A stretch of DNA of 38,197 bases, from positions 1 through 38,197 of the forward strand of contig JAFRBD010000156.1 in NCBI GenBank assembly GCA_017405065.1, read 5' to 3'. The translations under genes were made by a program, and so were the position numbers. Source of the DNA: Ruminococcus sp. (GTDB taxonomy: Bacteria; Bacillota; Clostridia; Oscillospirales; Acutalibacteraceae). The notes beneath the pieces are model-generated. The model was not told the DNA's origin, ran no database searches, and worked only from the letters and a program-made list of their open reading frames with translations. This document shows, piece by piece, positions 11,376-20,105 of this stretch (the stretch's first letter is position 1; each line of letters opens with the position of its first letter).

Positions 11376-12462
11376 GCTTTCCATCCTTTTTCTCATCAAA
11401 CCTGCCCGCGAAATCCATCGTGGAACACTCCTTAAGGGGCAGACTGACCGGTCTGTGTTCGGCGGCGGATTGATAGATCGCGAGCACTAATTCGAGTGCG
11501 CTTTTTCCTGCCTCACCGGTCACATACGGCTCTCTGTTGTTTTGTATCGCGTCGATCACATCGGCATATAACGGCGTATGTCCGAATCCGTATACATTAG
11601 GCGGATTATCGCTGTAAGTCCGCATCACGTCATCCGGATCGTCTTTCCCATCCGCAAACGACCACACCTCGATGATATTATCGCTGGTTCCGCCGACCTT
11701 GACCGTACCGTTCTGTCCGAAGATATACAGCGTTTCTTCCAGATTTTTGGGATAGACATTGGTCGTTCCCTCCACCAAACCGTAAGACCCGTTCGCGAAT
11801 TTGATGATCGCCAGTCCCAGATCCTCGGCTTCAAGATAGGGATGCTCTACCTGATCGGTATATGCCATTACCTCAACGATCTCATCCCCCATCATCCAGC
11901 GGAGCAGATCGATATTATGAATACACTGATTCATCAGGCATCCGCCGTCCTGCGCCCAGGTTCCTCTCCACGGCGCCTGCTCATAATACCCTTTTCCGCG
12001 ATTCCAGCGAACATGCGCCGCGCCGTGCGACAGCTTGCCGAATCGTCCGTCATCCAGCGCCTTTCGGATGTACTGCACGGATTTATTGAAGCGATTCTGA
12101 TGATTGGCACAAACGACCACGCCCTTTTCATGTCCGGCTTTGATGATGGCGTCCGCGTCTTTGATCGATAACGCGATCGGCTTCTCGATGATGACGTGAC
12201 ATCCATGATCGATGCAGTCCAAGGCGATCGCGGCATGGTTTCCGGATTCGGTAGCGATCGCAGCCAGATCCGGTTTTTCGTTTTTTAACAGTTCTTGATA
12301 ATCCGTATATTGATGTACATGCTCCAGTCCGAATCTTTTTGCTTTTTCATCCATTAAGGACGGAACGATATCACACAAGGCGACAATATCCAGACCGTTG
12401 TTTTTTGCCGCCTCGATATGATTGGGCGAGATCCTTCCGCATCCGATAAGAGCGTATTTCAT
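11368..12462 (-). CDS. wbpB: Gfo/Idh/MocA-family oxidoreductase (WbpB type)
   Basis: This NAD-dependent dehydrogenase probably oxidises C3 of UDP-GlcNAcA before transamination. The N-terminal Rossmann motif is LIGCGRISPNH (residues 5-15) and the family signature EKPIALS follows in the middle of the nucleotide domain. The C-terminal beta-sheet domain is present; 364 residues is a usual length. The ATG at 12462 (MKYALIGCG) has AAGAGGTG upstream; the open frame extends to 12522 but the extra residues are unlike the family. It sits between licD and the wbpD-type gene, as expected for a 2,3-diacetamido-uronic acid cassette. Confidence 0.86.
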   Translation of the reverse strand: MKYALIGCGRISPNHIEAAKNNGLDIVALCDIVPSLMDEKAKRFGLEHVHQYTDYQELLKNEKPDLAAIATESGNHAAIALDCIDHGCHVIIEKPIALSIKDADAIIKAGHEKGVVVCANHQNRFNKSVQYIRKALDDGRFGKLSHGAAHVRWNRGKGYYEQAPWRGTWAQDGGCLMNQCIHNIDLLRWMMGDEIVEVMAYTDQVEHPYLEAEDLGLAIIKFANGSYGLVEGTTNVYPKNLEETLYIFGQNGTVKVGGTSDNIIEVWSFADGKDDPDDVMRTYSDNPPNVYGFGHTPLYADVIDAIQNNREPYVTGEAGKSALELVLAIYQSAAEHRPVSLPLKECSTMDFAGRFDEKKDGKHE

Positions 12463-12511
12463 TCTTTTCACCTCTTGATATGTATGATGTTCCCATATGC
12501 AAGCCTGTCCG

Positions 12512-13345
12512 TTATGAGTCAAACCTGACGTCGCTGATCAGATTATCCAGATAATTCCATCGTTCGTCTTCAGGCGGCAGCTCCCTATAATCGCCGTACC
12601 TCTGCCTGAGGATCTCTTCCGTTTTTGCCGGGATATATACCGGTTTTCCGTCGAACAAAACCGTTGCGGGGGGAGCGTAATAATCGAGCGGAACGATCCG
12701 ATCGAAACAAGTATTATCTGTCGGGATGACGTAACAGTCCGCATCGCAGCTTTCATATTTCTGCTGGATCTTACTGATTCGTTTCCCCAAAAAGCGCAGC
12801 GTTAACGGCTTGAGGAAAAAAGCAAAAACTTGTTTTGCCGCTTTTTCCGGGGCAGTCGTTTTTCCTGAAAAAACAGACGCCAGCTTATAGTAAATGATTT
12901 TCCTGACAAACATCAGCGATTTCGCCTGCTTCAGCTGCAGCTTGCGATCGGAGGTCGTCCGATCAATAGGAAAAATGTCGATATATACGCCGTCATAAGC
13001 AGGAGCGTATTTTTTGGTTGTATGACCGGAATACTCAATATGGCTTTTTTGATCGAACAATACCGCATGAGGTGCCACATGATGCTTGTATGTCGAATAA
13101 TCGGAGTAAAAATACCGTTGATCTCCGTTTTCGATCAGATATTGTTTCAGCTTCTCATAATCGTCGCGCAGCATGGCGATATCGATATCCGCGTCCCACG
13201 GGATATGACCTTTGTGCCTGATCGCTCCCAGCAATGATCCGAATATGAGAAAATAAGATAATCCCAAACGATCGCATATCCCATGCACATACATCAGGAT
13301 ATCAAGCTGAGCATCCTGTAATTCTTTCACTTTTTTTCTGTCCAT
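12512..13345 (-). CDS. LicD-family phosphotransferase
   Basis: LicD proteins transfer phosphocholine or related phospho-alcohol groups onto surface glycans. The diagnostic block FGSLLGAIRHKGHIPWDADI lies at residues 35-54, with Asp51, Asp53 and Asp55 forming the nucleotidyltransferase-like metal site. Its 277 residues are a normal length. The start ATG has an AAGGTG site. No choline uptake or activation genes (licA, licB, licC) are visible nearby, so the transferred group may differ from choline. It probably decorates the polymer made by this operon. The specific substrate is unknown. Confidence 0.85.
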   Translation of the reverse strand: MDRKKVKELQDAQLDILMYVHGICDRLGLSYFLIFGSLLGAIRHKGHIPWDADIDIAMLRDDYEKLKQYLIENGDQRYFYSDYSTYKHHVAPHAVLFDQKSHIEYSGHTTKKYAPAYDGVYIDIFPIDRTTSDRKLQLKQAKSLMFVRKIIYYKLASVFSGKTTAPEKAAKQVFAFFLKPLTLRFLGKRISKIQQKYESCDADCYVIPTDNTCFDRIVPLDYYAPPATVLFDGKPVYIPAKTEEILRQRYGDYRELPPEDERWNYLDNLISDVRFDS

Positions 13346-13383
13346 AACACACCTTGTTTCTTACATTTCCGACTTCTTTTGCG

Positions 13384-13440
13384 GGCGATATCATAACATA
13401 ACCGTCAAAGCCTCATCCTGCCGGATAGGCGATATCATAA
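13384..13440. repeat. Direct repeat in the licD-wbqC gap
   Basis: GGCGATATCATAA occurs at 13384-13396 and again at 13428-13440. Each copy is followed by a variant of ACGGTCAAA, giving a period of 44 bp. The second copy runs into the wbqC stop codon, which suggests a small local duplication of the gene end. Confidence 0.6.
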
Positions 13441-13445
13441 GACGG

Positions 13446-14177
13446 TCAAAAAAGCTCCCCGCCCCGTTTGACATTATCCCAAAACAATCGTTTTGATTCG
13501 CCGACGCCGCAGTTGAACAACAAGTCCAATGCTGAAAGATTCGGTACAAACTCAGCAGTATTATGCTGATGATAGACGATGCTTTTATAATCCTGGTAAA
13601 CGACCCTTACGCCGTTTTCGGTAAATACGCTTTCATCCATATACTTTTTGCCGCCGACGCCGGATAAATAGACGGTGCCGCCGACTGCTTTGATCTTATT
13701 GCAGATCGAGATGCTTTTTGTTTCACCTTTTTCAACGTCAAGGGTGCTGTTGATGACGATCGGCGTCGTGATATCCAAACACTCTCTGAACATATCGATC
13801 GCAGCCAGATCGATTTGATACAAATACTCATATTCCTTTTCAAATATCCGCCTGATGAGCGGGATGATCTCGTCGAAAAACGGGGCTTTCCGATAAGAAT
13901 TCAGCAGGATCCCAAAGATTGTTTCTCTTGATGCGTTCCAATCCGACAACTTGATTTTACGATTCGGCAGAACGGTGTGTCCCGTTTTTTGAACGGGAAT
14001 ACTGATATATCGAACAGCGCCATGCTCATTAATGATCTTGTTTCGCGTCATCGGAGATTTTGTTTCCAGCTGTGCGATATCATTGATGATAAACAAGTCG
14101 CTTTTTGCCATCTTATCCAGGTAACCCACCCACGGAAAGAAATGCGGCTGATGTGAACTGACAATTGTATGATCCAT
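13446..14177 (-). CDS. WbqC-like family protein
   Basis: WbqC-like proteins are common in O-antigen and capsule clusters; their biochemical role is not settled. The N-terminal signature is SSHQPHFFPWVGYLDKM (residues 7-23), followed by the DLFIINDIAQLE block. Its 243 residues fit the family. There is no signal peptide or membrane segment, so it is probably cytoplasmic. The ATG has a GAGGAT ribosome site. It lies between the flippase and licD genes, in keeping with a role in making or modifying a sugar precursor. Confidence 0.83.
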   Translation of the reverse strand: MDHTIVSSHQPHFFPWVGYLDKMAKSDLFIINDIAQLETKSPMTRNKIINEHGAVRYISIPVQKTGHTVLPNRKIKLSDWNASRETIFGILLNSYRKAPFFDEIIPLIRRIFEKEYEYLYQIDLAAIDMFRECLDITTPIVINSTLDVEKGETKSISICNKIKAVGGTVYLSGVGGKKYMDESVFTENGVRVVYQDYKSIVYHQHNTAEFVPNLSALDLLFNCGVGESKRLFWDNVKRGGELF

Positions 14178-14265
14178 TTATATCCTCACAAAACCAAGCC
14201 ATAATACACGCCGTAATAATTGAGCGTGCAAACATACATTTACTCTTTATCTGTAAACCGTATCC

Positions 14266-15723
14266 TTAATCTTTTTCCCGAATTCTTTTTACCAGTCCGA
14301 TGATCGTCTTTCTCAGGCAGAAGACAACGATCGCCAGTACTCCCAAAACAATATATCGGATGATCGGATAATTATATAGCACGAGCATGACAAAGGACAG
14401 TAATACCAGCAAAGCGCCGATACCGAAGATGATCCTCCAGTCATACACCTTATACCCATCCAGATAACCCTTACAAACCTTTCTCATAAAGAAATAATGC
14501 AGGACGCCGTACAGAATATAGCACACCAAGGTCGTATATCCGGCAGCGATATATCCGAACATCGGAATGAAGATCCAGTTCAGGATGACATTCAAAGCAG
14601 CTCCCGCGCAGGAGCCGATCGCGATCCATTTGGTCTTTTTGAAATAAAACTGGAACGACGCGAATAGGTCGTACATAAAGATGAAGAATACGCTTGCCGT
14701 TACCGGAGGGATGACCCAGATCGCGTTCGCGTAATTAGCCGGAGCAAGGATGATCAAGACCTCGGGCGCGATAGCCATTACCATAAAATTCAGCAGCGCG
14801 ATGATCGCCGTGATCTTATACGATACCGTTCCGATCCTTTCAAGGTTTCTCTTTTTGATGGAGCTGTAGATCCACGGGTCAAGCGACTGCGCGACCGAGC
14901 TGTTGAAGATCATCATGATCCCCGCGATCGTATAGGCGACGCTGTAGTATCCTACCTCTGCGTTACCCACAAAATGCCCGATCATAATGCGGTCGGACTC
15001 ATTCAATATGCTTTTCGATAAATAGTGCGGGATCAGCGGCAGGCAAAAGCCTAACGCATACTTCCAGTTGTGCTTATCAAAGAACTTTTTTCCCCTGATA
15101 AAAATATAGAAGATGATCCACGAATACAAAAGCGTTGCCGCTGCGGAACCGCCTGTGATACGTCCTTCTACCTGCAAATCGGAAGGCACGTTCAAAACGG
15201 CTAAGATCGCCAGCGCGGGGCGCAGCACCGTATATGCAATAGATATCGCTGCGATGCCTTTATACTCGTATCTGACGCGCTTTGTGTTGATCCAGAAATG
15301 ACAGGCTGTCACCATCAGGGTATCGATCCCCATCATCAGGAATTGATAATCCGTCAGCGTTGTCCACTCTTTGATTTGATTTCTGAAAATCAAATACACA
15401 ACGGTCCACCCAAGCAACAGGGTGATCGATAACCCGTATAAGGATGAAGTCAGCTCTTTCTTCTTTTTTTCATCATCTAAAACGACTAAGCCGCGCGTAA
15501 AACAGTTTCCGGAGATACTCAGCGTGACAAAAACGCCGATGATCGAATACCATGATGTATAAATGCCATACCTTCCGTACTCGCCCTCGGACATGATCCT
15601 GGTAAAAATCGGCGTCGTGATCATACCGATCCCTTTTTGCGTAAAGCTGCAGACAAGGAACCAGAACGCCATCTTCACCGGAAGCGGCATATTCTTATAT
15701 TTATCAATCAGCTTTTTAATCAT
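14266..15723 (-). CDS. wzx: Polysaccharide repeat-unit flippase (Wzx/PST type)
   Basis: This multi-pass membrane protein of 485 residues has about 12-14 hydrophobic segments and fits the MATE/PST polysaccharide transporter group. It would flip undecaprenyl-linked repeat units across the membrane. Typical early features are FTQKGIGMITTPIFTRIMS and GEYGRYGIYTSW. The C-terminus is basic (RKTIIGLVKRIREKD). The ATG at 15723 has only a weak ribosome site. It is separated by 112 bp from the polymerase gene and 88 bp from wbqC, with no clear terminator in either gap. Together with the Wzy-like protein it indicates a Wzx/Wzy-dependent pathway. Confidence 0.88.
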   Translation of the reverse strand: MIKKLIDKYKNMPLPVKMAFWFLVCSFTQKGIGMITTPIFTRIMSEGEYGRYGIYTSWYSIIGVFVTLSISGNCFTRGLVVLDDEKKKKELTSSLYGLSITLLLGWTVVYLIFRNQIKEWTTLTDYQFLMMGIDTLMVTACHFWINTKRVRYEYKGIAAISIAYTVLRPALAILAVLNVPSDLQVEGRITGGSAAATLLYSWIIFYIFIRGKKFFDKHNWKYALGFCLPLIPHYLSKSILNESDRIMIGHFVGNAEVGYYSVAYTIAGIMMIFNSSVAQSLDPWIYSSIKKRNLERIGTVSYKITAIIALLNFMVMAIAPEVLIILAPANYANAIWVIPPVTASVFFIFMYDLFASFQFYFKKTKWIAIGSCAGAALNVILNWIFIPMFGYIAAGYTTLVCYILYGVLHYFFMRKVCKGYLDGYKVYDWRIIFGIGALLVLLSFVMLVLYNYPIIRYIVLGVLAIVVFCLRKTIIGLVKRIREKD

Positions 15724-15835
15724 GATCGTTTACCCGACTGTCAATTAAAAATTTTAATACCCTTCTGCTAAAGTCCAACACGACTATGTGGATTTTTACG
15801 CGATAGATAGTTGCAGTTTCTATTTCGGATTCGTA

Positions 15836-17026
15836 TTACTTATCAGAAAGTTGTAGCTGCGCGCCGCTTTCTTCTACCGTTCCTTCATGAATAAAAATCA
15901 GCATAATGATATTCCAGAAAAACTTTTTCTGATAAGCGTCAAGGAATAAGATCGTAGTGCATATGCCTAACAGCAGCGCTACGCCTATATAAAACTTATG
16001 TTTATAATTTCGTTTAATGATCGAAACGATCATCAAAAGGAAAGCCGGCAATCCAAAGATACCAAATTCGCCTATCATATTCAGATAGGTATTATGGATT
16101 CCCTTGGCAAATCCGTAATAGGCTGTCATTTTAACGCTTACACAACCCGCGCCTAATCCGAAGATCCCCATATTGGGATAAATATCACGGAACAGGATCT
16201 CCCACACATCCGTACGTCCGGCGCCGCTGGAGGTATAATTTTCCGAACTGAACAGCCTGCTAAACAAATCCGTCGGTAAAAAGGTTTTTAAGACAAAAAA
16301 CAAAAGCACAAGCAGGACGGCAGTTCCCAATATCGCCGAAGCTCTCTTAAACATCCCGCTTACGAAGTAAAACGAGACCAGTATGACAAGTACAGATAAC
16401 AGACCGCCGCGTGAACCGGTCATAAAAATATAAAACAGGATAATAACCATCACAGCGGCAAAAAGAAGCTTATATTTGAACTTCCTGCTTTCTTGGATTT
16501 TCCACCACGACAAAGCAAAAGGCAGCAATAAAAGCGCCGCAAAATTATTGGGATCATTGTCCTCCGTAAGGATCATGCGGTCGGCTAATTGCTCGTCTAA
16601 CATGCCTCCGGACACATACGCTATGCCGGCTGTAACAAGACCGCCTAAAATCGCCGAGATCACAATAAGGTCAAATTCATCTTTCGTAAACGTCAGGGTG
16701 CTCGTATACAGGCAGAATCCCGGAACGAGCAAATAAGCGACCATTCTGTTAACAGTGGTCTGTCTGTCAATCGTCCAAAGCAGACTGGCTACGGTTACCA
16801 GCATCAACCAGACGATACATCTGTTCGCTGTATTGTTATTGATGTTTATTTCACCATGATTCTCAATCAAAGCAACGCCGACAATGACGAGCGCAAGATA
16901 CTTTCCTAATGTTCCGGCAGAATTATTCAGAATATCTTCCATCGGCGCAAGGAAAAAATACAGCATATAAAGAAGCGCGTGTAAACTGATTGATTTATGA
17001 AATACCGATATTACCGGTTTACTCAT
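15836..17026 (-). CDS. wzy: O-antigen ligase/polymerase-like membrane protein (Wzy type)
   Basis: This 396-residue integral membrane protein has about 10-12 hydrophobic segments. A large extracellular loop carries the GSRGG motif and FGLGAGCVS, typical of the Wzy_C/O-antigen ligase superfamily. It would polymerise repeat units outside the membrane. The start at 17026 (MSKPVIS) overlaps the upstream stop by 8 bases (ATGAGTAA) and has GGGAG before it; a longer start at 17062 would lie inside the glycosyltransferase gene. The same 8-base overlap pattern occurs at the wbpB-wbpD junction. Confidence 0.85.
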   Translation of the reverse strand: MSKPVISVFHKSISLHALLYMLYFFLAPMEDILNNSAGTLGKYLALVIVGVALIENHGEININNNTANRCIVWLMLVTVASLLWTIDRQTTVNRMVAYLLVPGFCLYTSTLTFTKDEFDLIVISAILGGLVTAGIAYVSGGMLDEQLADRMILTEDNDPNNFAALLLLPFALSWWKIQESRKFKYKLLFAAVMVIILFYIFMTGSRGGLLSVLVILVSFYFVSGMFKRASAILGTAVLLVLLFFVLKTFLPTDLFSRLFSSENYTSSGAGRTDVWEILFRDIYPNMGIFGLGAGCVSVKMTAYYGFAKGIHNTYLNMIGEFGIFGLPAFLLMIVSIIKRNYKHKFYIGVALLLGICTTILFLDAYQKKFFWNIIMLIFIHEGTVEESGAQLQLSDK

Positions 17027-18293
17027 CTGCTTTCTCCCGTATCGTTTTTTCGATCTCATCAAAAAACAAATTATAATTCTTTTCGGAATGATAATGATTT
17101 CTTACCATTTCCCTTGCCGCTTTTCTTTTTTTCGCGAATTCTTCTTCACTCTCTTCGAGAAGACCGTTGATAGACAGCGCCAGATCTTCAGAAGAGATCA
17201 TTCCCGGCAGCAGAACGCCGCAGGTATCGCTGACAAGTTCACCGATGCTTCCGACGTCTCTCGCGATAACCGGTATCCCGTATGACATCGCTTCCATGAT
17301 CGAAACGGGAACCCCTTCGACGTCGCTGCAATTGACAAATAACGAAACATAGTTTTCCCTGTAAAATTCAAAGATCTCCTTTTGTTCTTTTCGCCCCTTG
17401 AATTCATAGGTCACGTATTCGGAATCGCCGAGGCACTTTTCGGCAAGCTCCGAGATTTCCTCAAACTGCAAGCCGTCTCCGAAATGCACCCACCTGACAG
17501 GATGACGGATCCTTTTATCCGCAAGCGCGCGGATCAGCAGATCCAAACGCTTCAAGGGAATGACATTCGAGCATGAAACAATGAGATATTCTCCCAAAAC
17601 AGCATCGGGGGCTTCTTTGACCGCGGCAGGGATATCGACTCCGAGCCGGGCGACCGTTATCTTCTTTTCTAAATCCTCAACATCGGTTCCGTAATGGAGG
17701 ATCATATCTTCTTTTCCGCCGGCGCAGATCGGAAACAACCGATCCATCTTTTTGAAAACCTCTTTGCGCCACGGCACATATCCGCGGTCAAAAAACAGAT
17801 CTCCCCCGTGCGCGCGGCAAATGCAAACACCGTTGAGCCGCTCTTTCCTTTGTGATAAACAGACTGCCGCGGCATTCGTCCAATAGGAATAAAAGACCGT
17901 TTTTGGCTGCTCCCCGTCTGTCCGATACCCCTCGCAGCTCCTGAGATAATACAGATGTCTGTTATCGAGAAGGATCGTTTTGATAACCGTCGGCAGCTTC
18001 CTGAACCCACGTTCCCGAAGACCGCTTCTGATCTCCCTCCATGTTCTGCGTGTGAACAAACTCCCGATGATCGCTGACGTCTCGGCGAGCTTGCTTTTTC
18101 TGTTGCCGTCTCTGCGTAAGCCGATGACTTCGGCTTTCGCCGGTATATATCTTTTTAAGGCTTCCTGCTGCTTGGCATAGGACACGATCATGATCTCATC
18201 AAATCGCGACTCGGCGATCTTGATCTCTTCTTCCAAAAACGGTTCTCCGTTACCGTAGGGGTAATGATTCGTAAAAATGACAAGTCTTTCCAT
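17019..18293 (-). CDS. GT4-family glycosyltransferase
   Basis: This GT-B fold glycosyltransferase has 424 residues. The C-terminal donor-binding half holds SCSNVIPLKRLDLLIRAL and the E-x7-E type motif VEGVPVSIMEAMSYGIPVIA. The N-terminus (TNHYPYGNGEPFLEEEI) is typical of capsular and EPS transferases. The start ATG at 18293 has AAGGAAA upstream and is preferred over an in-frame TTG one codon earlier. It overlaps wzy by 8 bases. It probably adds a sugar to the lipid-linked repeat unit in the cytoplasm; donor and acceptor cannot be predicted. Confidence 0.88.
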   Translation of the reverse strand: MERLVIFTNHYPYGNGEPFLEEEIKIAESRFDEIMIVSYAKQQEALKRYIPAKAEVIGLRRDGNRKSKLAETSAIIGSLFTRRTWREIRSGLRERGFRKLPTVIKTILLDNRHLYYLRSCEGYRTDGEQPKTVFYSYWTNAAAVCLSQRKERLNGVCICRAHGGDLFFDRGYVPWRKEVFKKMDRLFPICAGGKEDMILHYGTDVEDLEKKITVARLGVDIPAAVKEAPDAVLGEYLIVSCSNVIPLKRLDLLIRALADKRIRHPVRWVHFGDGLQFEEISELAEKCLGDSEYVTYEFKGRKEQKEIFEFYRENYVSLFVNCSDVEGVPVSIMEAMSYGIPVIARDVGSIGELVSDTCGVLLPGMISSEDLALSINGLLEESEEEFAKKRKAAREMVRNHYHSEKNYNLFFDEIEKTIREKADE

Positions 18294-18345
18294 CAAATCG
18301 TTTCCTTCGTCAAATAACTCCTGCCCCTGCCCTTTCCGAAACAGA

Positions 18346-19410
18346 TCAGGTCAGCGCTGCATATAAGTCCAGCAGCGCTTTTTCCTCGCTCTTCCAGTTG
18401 CAGTGTTCGACGACGTAATCGTGCCCTTTTCGTCCCATTTCCTGCGCCTCGCTCCTGTGCGTAAGCAAATAATTGATCGCGTCGGCGATCGCTTTGACGT
18501 CGCTCTGCTCAACGGGTATGCCGCACCCGCTGTCTTCGGCTGCCTTGCGCCATATGGGATAATCAGAAAGCACAAAGGGTATTCCGGCAGCCATATATTC
18601 GTATATCTTGGTCGGCTGTGAATAATAATTGTTTTCGGACGGTTTGCCGAGAGTCAATCCCACGATCGACTTGCCGTAAAGCTCATTCACTCCTTGCCGA
18701 TCCTGATAACCGATGATTTTGACATTATCGTCGGTCTCTCTGACCTGATCCGTCGCGATAAGCAGGGTGCCGTCGACATATTTCATCGCGCCTAAGATCG
18801 ATTGTTCTCCTCGGTCCTCGGACAGTCCGCCTACATAACAGACAATCGGCTCTCTCTCGGTAAACGGGGTCTCGTGAAATACGATATCTTCCAGCTTCGG
18901 AAAATTATTGACTGTCGCGACAGCCTTAGCTCTGTTTTTGAATTTATCCGCTATATGCGGCGTCGCCGCGACAACAGCGTCGATCCGTTTGACAACATGC
19001 GTTTCATACGCCTGATACAGCTTTGATACCGGATTTCTGAACGGAGCAGGGATCCATTTTTTTGCCGTGATATGCCCCGGCACATCCTCGTGGCTGTCAA
19101 AAATCACTGTTTTTCCCGCTTTTTTCAGTTTTATCGCATATCGCAGGAGTTCGGGGTCATGAAAGTGATAAACGTCGCAGTCCAGTTCCTTTGCCTTTAA
19201 AAAAACGACCTTGGCAAACTTTGTCATCCGGCCTTTTCTGCCTTTCGGCATTTCACCTGCGCCCACCACATGAACGCCGTTTTCTTCTCTGCTCTCGCCC
19301 CGTGCGACCAAATAAGTATCATATCCGTTCGCTGCCAAAGAAGAACATTCTTTGACGAATATTCTGGTATCATTACTCGAATGGGCACTGGAAAAATGAC
19401 AAACTCTCAT
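18346..19410 (-). CDS. GT4-family glycosyltransferase
   Basis: This 354-residue GT-B enzyme starts MRVCHFSSAHSSNDTRIFVK, like EPS transferases that open with a glycine-poor N-terminus. DVYHFHDPELL marks the acceptor domain and YMAAGIPFVLSDYP the donor-binding region. The ATG at 19410 has AAAAGGTAG nine bases upstream. It lies between the PIG-L gene and the next glycosyltransferase and is one of three GT4 enzymes in the operon, which suggests a repeat unit of at least four sugars including the priming sugar. Confidence 0.87.
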   Translation of the reverse strand: MRVCHFSSAHSSNDTRIFVKECSSLAANGYDTYLVARGESREENGVHVVGAGEMPKGRKGRMTKFAKVVFLKAKELDCDVYHFHDPELLRYAIKLKKAGKTVIFDSHEDVPGHITAKKWIPAPFRNPVSKLYQAYETHVVKRIDAVVAATPHIADKFKNRAKAVATVNNFPKLEDIVFHETPFTEREPIVCYVGGLSEDRGEQSILGAMKYVDGTLLIATDQVRETDDNVKIIGYQDRQGVNELYGKSIVGLTLGKPSENNYYSQPTKIYEYMAAGIPFVLSDYPIWRKAAEDSGCGIPVEQSDVKAIADAINYLLTHRSEAQEMGRKGHDYVVEHCNWKSEEKALLDLYAALT

Positions 19411-19446
19411 ATAAACACTACCTTTTCCGCAAAACAGACGCACTTG

Positions 19447-20094
19447 TTATACAACCGTATTTTCATCCGCGATCATTCTGGGGATCTCAAACACCTCGGC
19501 GTATCTATGCCCCACCTGAACGCCGTGAGTGATCAATAAGCCCCTGATAAACTCTTCTTTTACATAGTCGCGGTCTTTTTGAGAAACATAGCATTTGACT
19601 GCTTCGATCTTTTTCTCGACGTCGACCTCATCCACACATGAAAACAACTGATTATCGTAGGTATAATTGTTCCACGGTACTTCGTACTGCAATATCGTAT
19701 TCTTCTTAAACGCGCGCAGGCACTCTTTCGCGATGGTAATGTGATCCTGATGGATATCGTGTACCGAGGGTGAAAAAACGATATCCGGCTTGATCTTCCT
19801 ATTCAGTGTGATCATACTGTCCAGTATCTGCTGGCGATTCTCTTCAAAACGCCTTACACGATAATCCAGACAATAAACATTTTCCTGCGGGATACCGAGT
19901 ACCTTTGTCGCGGCATGCAGTTCCTTGATCAAACGATCCGGATCGGAGCCGGGAGATAAGGAGTCTCCGCACGAAGAAAAGGCGACATAATGGATATCGA
20001 TACCGAATCGCAGCAATTTTGAAATAGTAGCTCCGCAGGCAAGCTCCCCGTCGTCTGTGTGGGGCGCTAAAACCAATACTGTTTTCTTGTTCAT
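19447..20094 (-). CDS. PIG-L/LmbE-family deacetylase
   Basis: PIG-L family enzymes are zinc-dependent N-deacetylases of GlcNAc-containing substrates. The metal motif is APHTDDGE at residues 10-17 (His12, Asp14, Asp15), with a second ligand region SVHDIHQDHITI. The chosen ATG at 20094 sits six bases after AAAGGGA; a second ATG at 20100 directly abuts that site and is less likely. It has 215 residues and no signal peptide, so it acts in the cytoplasm. In this operon it may deacetylate a lipid-linked or nucleotide-linked HexNAc. The substrate is inferred only. Confidence 0.85.
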   Translation of the reverse strand: MNKKTVLVLAPHTDDGELACGATISKLLRFGIDIHYVAFSSCGDSLSPGSDPDRLIKELHAATKVLGIPQENVYCLDYRVRRFEENRQQILDSMITLNRKIKPDIVFSPSVHDIHQDHITIAKECLRAFKKNTILQYEVPWNNYTYDNQLFSCVDEVDVEKKIEAVKCYVSQKDRDYVKEEFIRGLLITHGVQVGHRYAEVFEIPRMIADENTVV

Positions 20095-20105
20095 AATCAT
20101 TCCCT

